The position numbers and the translations under genes were made by a program. 6,047 nt of DNA, taken from NCBI GenBank assembly GCA_945486175.1, contig CALYTA010000074.1, forward strand, positions 1-6,047. Direction: 5' to 3'. Positions 1-6,016 of the stretch are shown here, one piece after another (the first letter of the stretch is position 1; each line of letters opens with the position of its first letter). Source of the stretch: an uncultured Clostridia bacterium. GTDB taxonomy: Bacteria > Bacillota > Clostridia > Oscillospirales > Butyricicoccaceae. The notes beneath the pieces are model-generated. The model had not been told where the DNA came from, did not search any database, and saw nothing but the letters and a program-made list of their open reading frames with translations.

Positions 1-1022
1 GAGGTGTAGCCCAGGATGCAGCCATAAACTGCAAGGCAGGTGTGCAGCGGGTTCAGGCAGGTGCAGACCTTCATCTTCTCCACCTTGTTGACAGTGTCAC
101 GGGAGGTGATGATAACACCAGCATCCTCCAGCGGCGGCCTGCCGTTCGGGAACTTGTCTTCGATAACCAGATACTGTGTCTTCTCTGCGTTGACAAACGG
201 CGCCGTATAGGTATGCTTTGTTGTCGTAAACGGGCTGATGTCCTCCAGACCGTCCTCAATCAGCTGCTTCTCAACGACCGGATGCGGGCGCGGGGTGATC
301 TTATCGATCATACTCCACGGGAATGCGATGTCGTTTTCCAGATATGCATAATCCTCTGCGGAGATCTTGCCGTTATCCAGCCATGCCTTGGCGATTTCCA
401 TGACTGCCATCTGCAGCTTTTCGCCGTTGTGCGAGCAGTTGTCCATCGAAACGAGTGCGAGCGGTGCGCCGCAGGCATGCTTTCTGCCAATGCACATTGC
501 TGCCAGCTGTGCCATGAACGACTTACAGCCCTCCGGGCCGTTTGCCATATCCTCGACAACTGCCGGAACCAGCTCATGCTTTGCATTGCGCAGGCTGTAG
601 CCCTTCTCGGTGATGGTAAAGGAAACCATCTGCAGCGACGGCTGCTTGAAGATTTCTGCGATCTTATCGCCATCATACAGTATGGTCAGGCTGTCTGCCA
701 TCGAGCCGATGACCTCCTTGTCCAGCTTGCCGTCCGCGTTCAGCGTAACAGCAATGGTCAGGTTGTCATACGGACGGAAGCACTTGGTGATGACTTCATC
801 GTCATAGCTCTCGCAGCAGATGATGCCGGTGTCCATCTTGCCCTGCTCAATGAGGCGCTGGCACAGTGCCGCCGGGAAAATGCGGAAGATGTTGCCCGAG
901 CCGAAATGCATCCACTGCGGCTTCTTTGCCGTATTGGCAGCGATTTCCGCCGGGTCATAGCTCGGAAGGTGGTAGCCCTTCCAGGCGTCCTTATTCTGAA
1001 TGGATTGTAATGAAATCTTCAT
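1..1022 (-). CDS. uxuB: Fructuronate reductase (D-mannonate oxidoreductase), mannitol dehydrogenase family, 3' end cut by window edge
   Basis: Predicted to reduce D-fructuronate to D-mannonate with NADH in the cytoplasm, the step between UxaC and UxuA. The frame is open from ATG at 1022 to the window edge: 340 complete codons and no stop, so the C-terminus is missing. Family landmarks of the long-chain polyol dehydrogenases are visible: a nucleotide-binding N-terminus with GSGNIFR at residues 41-47, FTITEKGYSL at 135-144, SMDNCSHNG at 192-200 (N195 fits the conserved active-site Asn), FPNGRPPLEDAG at 291-302, and a catalytic K/N/H cluster (K318, N324, H327). The Lys-to-Asn distance is one residue longer than in the classical KxxxxNxxH motif. 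The gene follows uxaC by 27 bases; the ribosome binding site is weak and purine-rich (AGAGAAAGAGATGGGA). Tagaturonate reductase (UxaB) is an alternative from family alone, but the adjacent uxuA favours UxuB. The family is secure; the exact substrate is inferred. Confidence 0.88.
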   Translation of the reverse strand, partial: MKISLQSIQNKDAWKGYHLPSYDPAEIAANTAKKPQWMHFGSGNIFRIFPAALCQRLIEQGKMDTGIICCESYDDEVITKCFRPYDNLTIAVTLNADGKLDKEVIGSMADSLTILYDGDKIAEIFKQPSLQMVSFTITEKGYSLRNAKHELVPAVVEDMANGPEGCKSFMAQLAAMCIGRKHACGAPLALVSMDNCSHNGEKLQMAVMEIAKAWLDNGKISAEDYAYLENDIAFPWSMIDKITPRPHPVVEKQLIEDGLEDISPFTTTKHTYTAPFVNAEKTQYLVIEDKFPNGRPPLEDAGVIITSRDTVNKVEKMKVCTCLNPLHTCLAVYGCILGYT

Positions 1023-1049
1023 AATTCCCATCTCTTTCTCTCTTAAAAT

Positions 1050-2450
1050 TCACACGCCAAAGCGAAAGAATTCATTGGTATTGTTATAGCACAGGTCTTC
1101 CACCAGTTTCCTGAGCTGCTTTTCATCGGACGGATACTGTCCGCTCTCGACCCATTCGCCGAGCAGCTCGCACAGCACGCGGCGGAAATATTCATGACGC
1201 GTATAGCTCAGGAACGAACGTGAATCCGTCAGCATGCCAACAAAGCGTCCCAGCACACCGTTCGATGCGAGATCAGTCAGCTGCTGGCGCATGCCCGGAC
1301 GGTTGTCATTGAACCACCATGCACTGCCCTGCTGCATCTTACCCGCAATGCCGCCGCCCTGGAAGCAAGCCATAATGGTTGCAATCGCGGTATTATCCAC
1401 CGGATTGAGAGAATACAGAATGACCTTGGGCAAGCCGTCGTTTTCCGCAAATGCATTGAGCAGCGGAGCGACATTTTCAACGCCAGACTGGCTGTTGACA
1501 GCGTCATATCCGGTATCCGGTCCGAGCTTTGCAAACTGCGGCTTGTTGTTGTCGCGCAGGCAGCCGAAGTGAATCTGCATGACCCAGTCCAGCTCGGTAT
1601 ATTTCTTTGCACATGCAATGGTGACCAGCGTCTTATACGCATCCGCCAGCGCCTTTTCCGGCTTCTTTCCGGACATTGCAAGCGCAAATGCCTCATTGGC
1701 TGCCGCAGCGTCCGGTGCTGCATACATGCAGTAATCTAGGCCGTGATCTGCACACAGGCAGCCCTTTGCATTGAAATAATCGATGCGCTCACACAATGCC
1801 GCTGCAACATCCTCTGCGCTTGTCAGCTCACGTCCCACCACGCCGGACAGCTTCTGAATGTATGCGTCAAAACCGGGCTTTTCGATGTTGACTGCCTTAT
1901 CCGGACGGAATGCAGGCAGCACCTTGATCGAGAACGACTCATCTGCGGCAATCATGTCGTGCCAGTGCAGGTCATCCACCGGGTCATCCGTCGTACAGAT
2001 TGCCTTGACGTTGAACTTCTCCATGAGGCTGCGCGCAGAATATCCCTTCAGGATTTCATTGCACTTGTCATAGATTTCGTCCGCATTGTCCGGCGTCAGT
2101 GGCTCCGTGATGCCAAAGCCGCGCTGCAGTTCAAGATGGCTCCAATGATACAGCGGATTGCCGATCAGCTGCGGCATAGTCGCTGCAAATGCACGGAATT
2201 TTTCGCGGTCATCTGCGTCTCCGGTTACTTTGTCTTCCGTCGTTCCGGCTGCACGCATCACGCGCCATTTATAGTGGTCACCGCCGAGCCAGACCTGAGA
2301 AATATTGTCAAATTTCCGATCCTCGGCGATTTCCTGCGGATTGATATGGCAGTGGTAGTCAATAATCGGCATCTGCTCCGCTATTTCATGGTACAGCTTT
2401 TTCGCTGTCTCCGTGGAAAGCAGAAAATCCTCATCCATAAACGGTTTCAT
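1050..2450 (-). CDS. uxaC: Glucuronate isomerase (uronate isomerase)
   Basis: Converts D-glucuronate to D-fructuronate, and in many family members also D-galacturonate to D-tagaturonate; cytoplasmic, first step of hexuronate breakdown. The 466-residue protein has the normal length for UxaC and looks full length. It begins with the typical amidohydrolase-superfamily stretch PIIDYHCHINPQEIAED, where H33 and H35 form the metal-binding HxH pair. Further family landmarks are WLGGDHYKWRVMR near residues 54-66, AICTTDDPVDDL near 150-161, MQIHFGCLRDNN in the middle, WWFNDNRPGMRQQL, and GMLTDSRSFLSYTRHEYFRR towards the C-terminus. It ends in FFRFGV then TGA. The start is fixed by AGGAGG at 2458-2463, seven bases before the ATG. 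It lies 18 bases after uxuA and 27 before uxuB, so the three are very likely cotranscribed. Identification is by recognised family sequence and pathway context; which uronate is preferred cannot be read from sequence. Confidence 0.97.
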   Translation of the reverse strand: MKPFMDEDFLLSTETAKKLYHEIAEQMPIIDYHCHINPQEIAEDRKFDNISQVWLGGDHYKWRVMRAAGTTEDKVTGDADDREKFRAFAATMPQLIGNPLYHWSHLELQRGFGITEPLTPDNADEIYDKCNEILKGYSARSLMEKFNVKAICTTDDPVDDLHWHDMIAADESFSIKVLPAFRPDKAVNIEKPGFDAYIQKLSGVVGRELTSAEDVAAALCERIDYFNAKGCLCADHGLDYCMYAAPDAAAANEAFALAMSGKKPEKALADAYKTLVTIACAKKYTELDWVMQIHFGCLRDNNKPQFAKLGPDTGYDAVNSQSGVENVAPLLNAFAENDGLPKVILYSLNPVDNTAIATIMACFQGGGIAGKMQQGSAWWFNDNRPGMRQQLTDLASNGVLGRFVGMLTDSRSFLSYTRHEYFRRVLCELLGEWVESGQYPSDEKQLRKLVEDLCYNNTNEFFRFGV

Positions 2451-2457
2451 ACCTGTG

Positions 2458-2463
2458 CCTCCT
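2458..2463 (-). promoter_or_regulatory. Ribosome binding site of uxaC
   Basis: AGGAGG on the minus strand, seven bases upstream of the uxaC ATG at 2450. It sits in the 18-base gap between the uxuA stop and uxaC and fixes the uxaC start. Confidence 0.85.
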
Positions 2464-2468
2464 GCCTC

Positions 2469-3539
2469 TTATACTTTGCCCTCAGTCTTGTCGAGCATAT
2501 CCCAGCAACCCCACAGGTACATGATGCCGAGTGCGCGGTCATACAGGCCGTAGCCCGGTCTGCACTCCTCGCCCCAGATGTGACGTCCATGGTCCGGACG
2601 CATGTAGCCCTGATAGCCACAGTCGTGGTATGCCTTCATGATGTCCAGAATGCCGACATCGCCGTCACAGTCGCGGTGAGAGGCTTCGGTGAAGTCGCCG
2701 TTGTCAAAATGCTTGACGTTGCGCACATGTGCGAACGCAATGCGGTCACAATAGGTGCGGACGATATCTGCGACATCGTTCTCCGGGTTTGCGCCCAGCG
2801 AACCGGAGCACAGGCACAGGCAGCTGTGGTCGTCATCTACCATGTTCAGGAAGTGGCCGATGGACTCCTTGTCAACCAGCAGGCGCGGCAGGCCAAAGAT
2901 ATCCCAGGGGGGATCATCCTGATGGATCGCCATTTTGATGCCGGTCTCATGGCAGGTCGGCATAATTGCTTCGAGGAAGTACTTCAGGTTCTCCCACAGC
3001 TTTTCCTTGGTTACCGGCTTGTACGCCTCAAACAGCTCGTCCAGCTTCGCCATGCGTTCCGGCTCCCAGCCAGGGAACGTCATGCCGTGCAGGTTTCCAA
3101 GGATATAATCTGCCATTTCCTTATAATCCTGCTGGATTTTGGACTTTTCATAGTACAGTGCGGTTGCGCCATCGCCCATCGGATGGAACAGATCAGTGCG
3201 CGTCCAGTCAAAGATCGGCATGAAGTTATAGGTGACAACCTTGACGCCGAACTGTGCCAGGTTCTTCAATGTGGTCTTGTAATTTTCAATATACTTGTCG
3301 CGGGTCGGAAGGCCGATCTTGATGTCATCGTGTACGTTGACGCTTTCGACAACGTCCATGTTAAAGCCCGCGCCTTCAATCTGCTTGCGGGCCTCTTCGA
3401 TCTCCTCAACCGTCCAGACCTCGCCTGCCTGCTTGTCATGCAGTGCCCAGACAAGTCCCGTTACACCCGGGATCTGCTTGATCATTTCCGGCGTGATGCT
3501 GTCATTGCCCTCGCCGTACCATCGGAATGTCATCTGCAT
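2469..3539 (-). CDS. uxuA: Mannonate dehydratase
   Basis: Dehydrates D-mannonate to 2-keto-3-deoxy-D-gluconate, the last step shown here before KDG kinase; cytoplasmic, metal dependent (Mn2+ in characterised members). The 356-residue length fits the short Gram-positive UxuA form rather than the roughly 394-residue E. coli form. The N-terminus MTFRWYGEGND is typical of the family. Residues that fit the known metal ligands are H206 (in AIHQDDPPW), C244 (CSGSLGA), H271 (FAHVRNVK) and D316 (MRPDHGRH); their spacing matches my recollection of the Streptococcus suis enzyme. The usual HPDDPP motif reads HQDDPP here. The start at 3539 is supported by AAGGAGG seven bases upstream; a second Met two codons later is less well placed. 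It is the first gene after a good promoter and probably the head of a uxuA-uxaC-uxuB unit. The TIM-barrel fold is known for the family, not seen directly. Confidence 0.97.
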   Translation of the reverse strand: MQMTFRWYGEGNDSITPEMIKQIPGVTGLVWALHDKQAGEVWTVEEIEEARKQIEGAGFNMDVVESVNVHDDIKIGLPTRDKYIENYKTTLKNLAQFGVKVVTYNFMPIFDWTRTDLFHPMGDGATALYYEKSKIQQDYKEMADYILGNLHGMTFPGWEPERMAKLDELFEAYKPVTKEKLWENLKYFLEAIMPTCHETGIKMAIHQDDPPWDIFGLPRLLVDKESIGHFLNMVDDDHSCLCLCSGSLGANPENDVADIVRTYCDRIAFAHVRNVKHFDNGDFTEASHRDCDGDVGILDIMKAYHDCGYQGYMRPDHGRHIWGEECRPGYGLYDRALGIMYLWGCWDMLDKTEGKV

Positions 3540-3546
3540 AAAAAAT

Positions 3547-3553
3547 CCTCCTT
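3547..3553 (-). promoter_or_regulatory. Ribosome binding site of uxuA
   Basis: AAGGAGG, a perfect match to the anti-Shine-Dalgarno core, followed by seven bases (ATTTTTT on the coding strand) and the uxuA ATG. It is the strongest ribosome binding site in the window, which fits a highly expressed catabolic gene. Confidence 0.9.
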
Positions 3554-3575
3554 ACTGCTCACTGTTATAAATCTC

Positions 3576-3614
3576 ATACTAAACCCTACCATTCATAGTA
3601 AACGATGCGGGTTT
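3576..3614. promoter_or_regulatory. Possible operator region overlapping the uxuA promoter
   Basis: Around the -10 box lie an imperfect direct repeat, ATACTAAACC (3576-3585) and ATAGTAAACG (3595-3604), 8 of 10 identical and 19 bases apart start to start, and an inverted repeat, AAACCC (3581-3586) with GGGTTT (3609-3614). GTAAACGAT at 3598-3606 matches the left half of LacI-family/catabolite-responsive (cre) operators, but the right half does not match. Any of these could bind a hexuronate-responsive or carbon-catabolite repressor placed to block the promoter. No regulator gene is in the window, so this is tentative. Confidence 0.3.
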
Positions 3615-3623
3615 CCCTGTCAA
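3595..3623 (-). promoter_or_regulatory. Sigma-A-type promoter for uxuA-uxaC-uxuB
   Basis: On the minus strand a perfect -35 box TTGACA (3618-3623) is followed by a 17-base spacer and the -10 box TACTAT (3595-3600), which matches 4 of 6 positions of TATAAT including the key first, second and last. Upstream is A/T-rich (an A run directly before TTGACA, and AAGTTTT repeats), like an UP element. A start near 3588 would give a leader of about 49 bases before the uxuA ATG. The promoter would let the three enzyme genes be expressed independently of the transporter and HAD genes. Prediction from sequence only. Confidence 0.72.
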
Positions 3624-3633
3624 TTTTTTCTTG

Positions 3634-3668
3634 TTCTGAATTAAAACTTATCCAAAACTTATTCAGAA
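3634..3668. repeat. Inverted repeat with tandem 11-base repeat across the HAD gene stop codon
   Basis: An 8-base perfect inverted repeat, TTCTGAAT (3634-3641) and ATTCAGAA (3661-3668), encloses most of a tandem pair AAAACTTATCC (3643-3653) and AAAACTTATTC (3654-3664), identical at 10 of 11 bases. The HAD gene stop (TAA, bases 3659-3661) lies inside the second copy, and the first copy carries another TAA. The stem is A/T-rich and no U-tract follows on either strand, so it is not a convincing intrinsic terminator. It also forms the A/T-rich region upstream of the uxuA promoter. Confidence 0.5.
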
Positions 3669-4504
3669 AGATTGTTCAAAAACGACTCTATTTTTTCCTG
3701 CTGATAAGCACCGGCATAGGTTCCGGCACGCAGGCGTTCCAGGCCGTCGGATACAAATTCCGCCCAGCTCTCGTTTTCATGATTTACCAGAATGGGATAA
3801 AAGAACACTCTGTTCTTTTCTGCCGCATGCAGATCGTCACACGCATCGCCGCAGGCCAGCACATGGTCGCGGGCATAGCCCAGCTCAAGCAGGCCTGCAA
3901 TACAGCGTTCCTTGTTTCCGCAATCCTCCGCCAGAACAACATCTGTGTGTTCCAGCAGCCCATACATGTCCCATTCTTCCAATACAGTAGCCAGCGGTGC
4001 ATTGGAAATGACGGCAACATCCGCATAACGGTGTGCCCGTGCCAGTGCACGCTGTACGCCCTCAAACGGGCGCCTGTCTTCCTTAGGCAGCAGGGCAATC
4101 TGTCGATTGGATTCCCTGCTCCAAAGCAGTGCCTTTTTCAGGCAAATGCTGTTTGTCCGCTCAATCTCCTCCTGAAGCGTGCGGTGATTGAGCGCTCCGC
4201 CAGCGGATGTCCACCGCAGCAGGTCATCCAAACCGGGAATATCATAACCAGCTTCGCTGATCTCCCGCAGAATCATTGCCAGACCCTCAAACCGGTTGAT
4301 GCCGCGCGTGGTCGTATACAAATTAATTTCGTTCCAGCGCGACAGAATCAGGCCGCGCCCCCGCTCCAGTCCCCATTCATCTACGAGGCCGGGACCAAAG
4401 CACTGTGTGTGTTTTCTCTCCATGGTGTCCATGGCGCATCCGTCACTGTCTACAAAGATCAGATAATTTTTCCGTTTTACAAAACGTTCAAGCTGATTCG
4501 CCAT
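3659..4504 (-). CDS. HAD-superfamily hydrolase (putative phosphatase), substrate unknown
   Basis: A 281-residue soluble protein with all four HAD motifs in order: motif I VDSDGCAMDT with nucleophile D19 and acid/base D21, motif II VISNA with S167, motif III K198 (GNKER), and motif IV ACGDACDDLH with D220 and D224 for Mg2+. The stretch between motifs I and II (about residues 30-160) is long enough to be an inserted helical cap domain, which usually decides the substrate. No signal peptide or membrane segment is seen. The start is supported by AAGGAAGG six bases upstream. It lies between a symporter gene and uxuA, so it may dephosphorylate a sugar phosphate or a side product of hexuronate metabolism; this is inference from position only. 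It ends in NNLSE then TAA within a small tandem repeat. The fold is secure, the function is not. Confidence 0.88.
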   Translation of the reverse strand: MANQLERFVKRKNYLIFVDSDGCAMDTMERKHTQCFGPGLVDEWGLERGRGLILSRWNEINLYTTTRGINRFEGLAMILREISEAGYDIPGLDDLLRWTSAGGALNHRTLQEEIERTNSICLKKALLWSRESNRQIALLPKEDRRPFEGVQRALARAHRYADVAVISNAPLATVLEEWDMYGLLEHTDVVLAEDCGNKERCIAGLLELGYARDHVLACGDACDDLHAAEKNRVFFYPILVNHENESWAEFVSDGLERLRAGTYAGAYQQEKIESFLNNLSE

Positions 4505-4510
4505 AGCAAT

Positions 4511-4518
4511 CCTTCCTT
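4511..4518 (-). promoter_or_regulatory. Ribosome binding site of the HAD hydrolase gene
   Basis: AAGGAAGG on the minus strand, six bases before the ATG at 4504. It lies directly downstream of the GC-rich hairpin at 4533-4561, so the hairpin could affect access to this site. Confidence 0.7.
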
Positions 4519-4532
4519 TCTTCCCCCCGGGT

Positions 4533-4561
4533 GGGAGAGGGCCCCCTGAAAGCCCTCTCCC
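4533..4561 (-). other. Strong GC-rich hairpin between transporter and HAD gene, no U-tract
   Basis: GGGAGAGGGC (4533-4542) and GCCCTCTCCC (4552-4561) form a perfect 10-base-pair stem with a 9-base loop. Flanking CCGG at 4527-4530 and 4564-4567 could extend it across a small internal mismatch. In the direction of transcription the stem is followed by ACCCGGGGGGAAGAAAGG, with no U-run, and on the plus strand no U-run follows either, so it does not look like a classical intrinsic terminator. More likely roles are a 3' stability element for the transporter message, a processing site, or partial attenuation before the HAD gene. A further GGAGAG at 4574-4579 could pair with CTCTCC at 4555-4560 as a weaker alternative stem. 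Confidence 0.6.
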
Positions 4562-4609
4562 TTCCGGTGAGTCGGAGAGTTGTGTTATTGGAGGATGGAT
4601 GGATTTCTT

Positions 4610-6001
4610 TTAAGCTTCGCCGCGGCGGCGTGCCAGCTCTGCAACGTTCGCTTCTACCTTCTTCTTGCTCAGCGGGTAGATGAAGAACAGTGCCAGTGCA
4701 ACAGCAATCAGACCAATCGCCGGGATCAGGCAGGACAGATCAAAGATCTTGGACGTAACAGCCGGATCAAATGCAGTCTCCTGCGTATAACCGATCATGC
4801 CCAGAAGGCCGCCGATCATGCCGGAGGAGAACGCCTGGCCAAGCTTGCGTGCGAACGAGTAAACCGAGTAAATGGTACCGTCCTCGCGGACGCCGTTCTT
4901 GACTTCCGCGTCGTCGATGACGTCAGTAATCATTGCCCAGATAATGGTGTTGAAGAAGCCGAGGCCGATATAAGCCACTGTGTAGAATGCGACATATACA
5001 TACGGGTTCTCCGGACGTACAACCAGGCAGACAAGATAAACGATTCCACCAAACAGGCAGGAAACGGTGGACAGCTCCTTTTTGCCGAACTTTGCCGAGA
5101 GCTTGGTTGCAAGCGGTGCACAAACAACCAGTACTGCAACGGAACCTGCCATCGCGGCTGCGGACTGCGCCGCTGCGCTGCCATAGTAGTTCGGGAATAC
5201 ATAAGCGGACATACCCTGCATGCCGAGCATGCCAAGCAGCAGCAGGATTGCAGCTGCGATGATGCCGAGCAGTGCGCGGTTGGTGAAGATGCTCTTGAGC
5301 ATCTTGCCGACATCGAGCTTTTCGGTGTTTGCCGGAACCTCAACACGCTCACGGACGAGGTTGAAGCAAAGCAGGTAGCAGATGATTGCACAAACGCCGA
5401 AGACGCCTGCGATAATCGTCATACGGGAGCCGGAAAGAACGGTGTTGCCGTTTACGGTCTCATACGCAACCAGCGGGGTGCCGACGCCGATAACCAGACC
5501 GGCGAGTGTTGCACCGATGGTTCTCCAGGTGGAAAGCTGTGCACGGTCAGTCGGATCGGAAGAAATTGCCGATGCCATCGAGCCGTACGGGATGTTGATG
5601 GAGGTATAGAAGATGGAGCCCCACAGGATGTAGGTGATAACCATCCAGAATACCTTGAATCCATAGGACATGCCTGCGAATTCTGACTGATAAATTAGGA
5701 ATGAAGCGATTGCAACCGGGCCGCACATGCGCTTGATCCACGGACGGAACTTGCCGTCCTTGGTCGGCTTGGAGCGGTCAACAATCTGACCCATGGTGAC
5801 ATCGGTTACCGCGTCAACGAAACGCGCTGCCATCATCAGCAGGCCGACAACGCCTGCACCGATTCCCATTACGTCGGTGTAAAACTTCAGCATAAAGCTG
5901 GAGGACAGGATGAAGGTGAAATCATTACCGAAGTCACCAAACATGTAGCCTATCTTATCTTTCATGCCAAACGGCCGCACAGATGTAGAATTAGCTGCCA
6001 T
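4610..6001 (-). CDS. GPH-family (glycoside-pentoside-hexuronide) cation symporter, probable hexuronate/hexuronide importer
   Basis: An inner-membrane secondary transporter of the major facilitator superfamily, expected to couple sugar uptake to H+ or Na+. The 463-residue length is normal for GPH proteins, which have about 12 membrane helices; many hydrophobic stretches are visible. Hallmarks: KDKIGYMFGDFGNDFTF at residues 14-30, RFVDAVTDVTMGQIVDR at 60-76, where R60, D63 and D67 match the spacing of R52, D55 and D59 at the MelB cation site, GKFRPW at 83-88, NIPYGSMASAISSDPTDRAQ after the fourth helix, and the late motif MITDVIDDAEVKNGVREDGT. The C-terminus is short and basic. The ATG at 6001 is chosen because GAGGG lies seven bases upstream; the frame is open to a TTG at 6025, which would overlap that ribosome binding site. 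Its place ahead of uxuA-uxaC-uxuB suggests glucuronate or a glucuronide as substrate; this cannot be proven from sequence. Confidence 0.92.
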   Translation of the reverse strand: MAANSTSVRPFGMKDKIGYMFGDFGNDFTFILSSSFMLKFYTDVMGIGAGVVGLLMMAARFVDAVTDVTMGQIVDRSKPTKDGKFRPWIKRMCGPVAIASFLIYQSEFAGMSYGFKVFWMVITYILWGSIFYTSINIPYGSMASAISSDPTDRAQLSTWRTIGATLAGLVIGVGTPLVAYETVNGNTVLSGSRMTIIAGVFGVCAIICYLLCFNLVRERVEVPANTEKLDVGKMLKSIFTNRALLGIIAAAILLLLGMLGMQGMSAYVFPNYYGSAAAQSAAAMAGSVAVLVVCAPLATKLSAKFGKKELSTVSCLFGGIVYLVCLVVRPENPYVYVAFYTVAYIGLGFFNTIIWAMITDVIDDAEVKNGVREDGTIYSVYSFARKLGQAFSSGMIGGLLGMIGYTQETAFDPAVTSKIFDLSCLIPAIGLIAVALALFFIYPLSKKKVEANVAELARRRGEA

Positions 6002-6008
6002 TGTTTTT

Positions 6009-6016
6009 CCCTCTCT
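6009..6016 (-). promoter_or_regulatory. Ribosome binding site that sets the transporter start
   Basis: AGAGAGGG on the minus strand, seven bases before the ATG at 6001. It lies inside the longer open frame from TTG at 6025, so its position argues for the ATG start. The bases from here to 6047 are purine-rich leader; no promoter is complete within the window. Confidence 0.7.

Noticed and set aside
42..1010. A 322-codon plus-strand open frame opposite the uxuB-like gene.
   Set aside because: Same in-register antisense shadow; the minus-strand frame carries clear dehydrogenase motifs.
3609..3617. GGGTTTCCC as a small hairpin or operator within the promoter spacer.
   Set aside because: Only three base pairs with a three-base loop; too short to support by itself.
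1743..3644. A 633-codon open frame on the plus strand opposite uxaC and uxuA.
   Set aside because: It is in exact codon register opposite both genes (the 18-base gap keeps the phase), so a stop would arise only from TTA, CTA or TCA codons, which these genes avoid. The translation is Cys/His/Arg-rich and resembles no protein; the real genes are certain.
3605..4549. A 314-codon plus-strand open frame opposite the HAD gene.
   Set aside because: In register with the HAD codons, no recognisable protein features, and explained by avoidance of the same three codons.
4533..4561. Intrinsic terminator after the transporter.
   Set aside because: The stem is strong, but no U-tract follows on either strand, so I list it as a hairpin of unknown role.
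4580..5686. A 368-codon plus-strand open frame opposite the transporter.
   Set aside because: In-register shadow of a membrane protein; its polar, Cys/Asp-rich translation is what the complement of hydrophobic codons gives.
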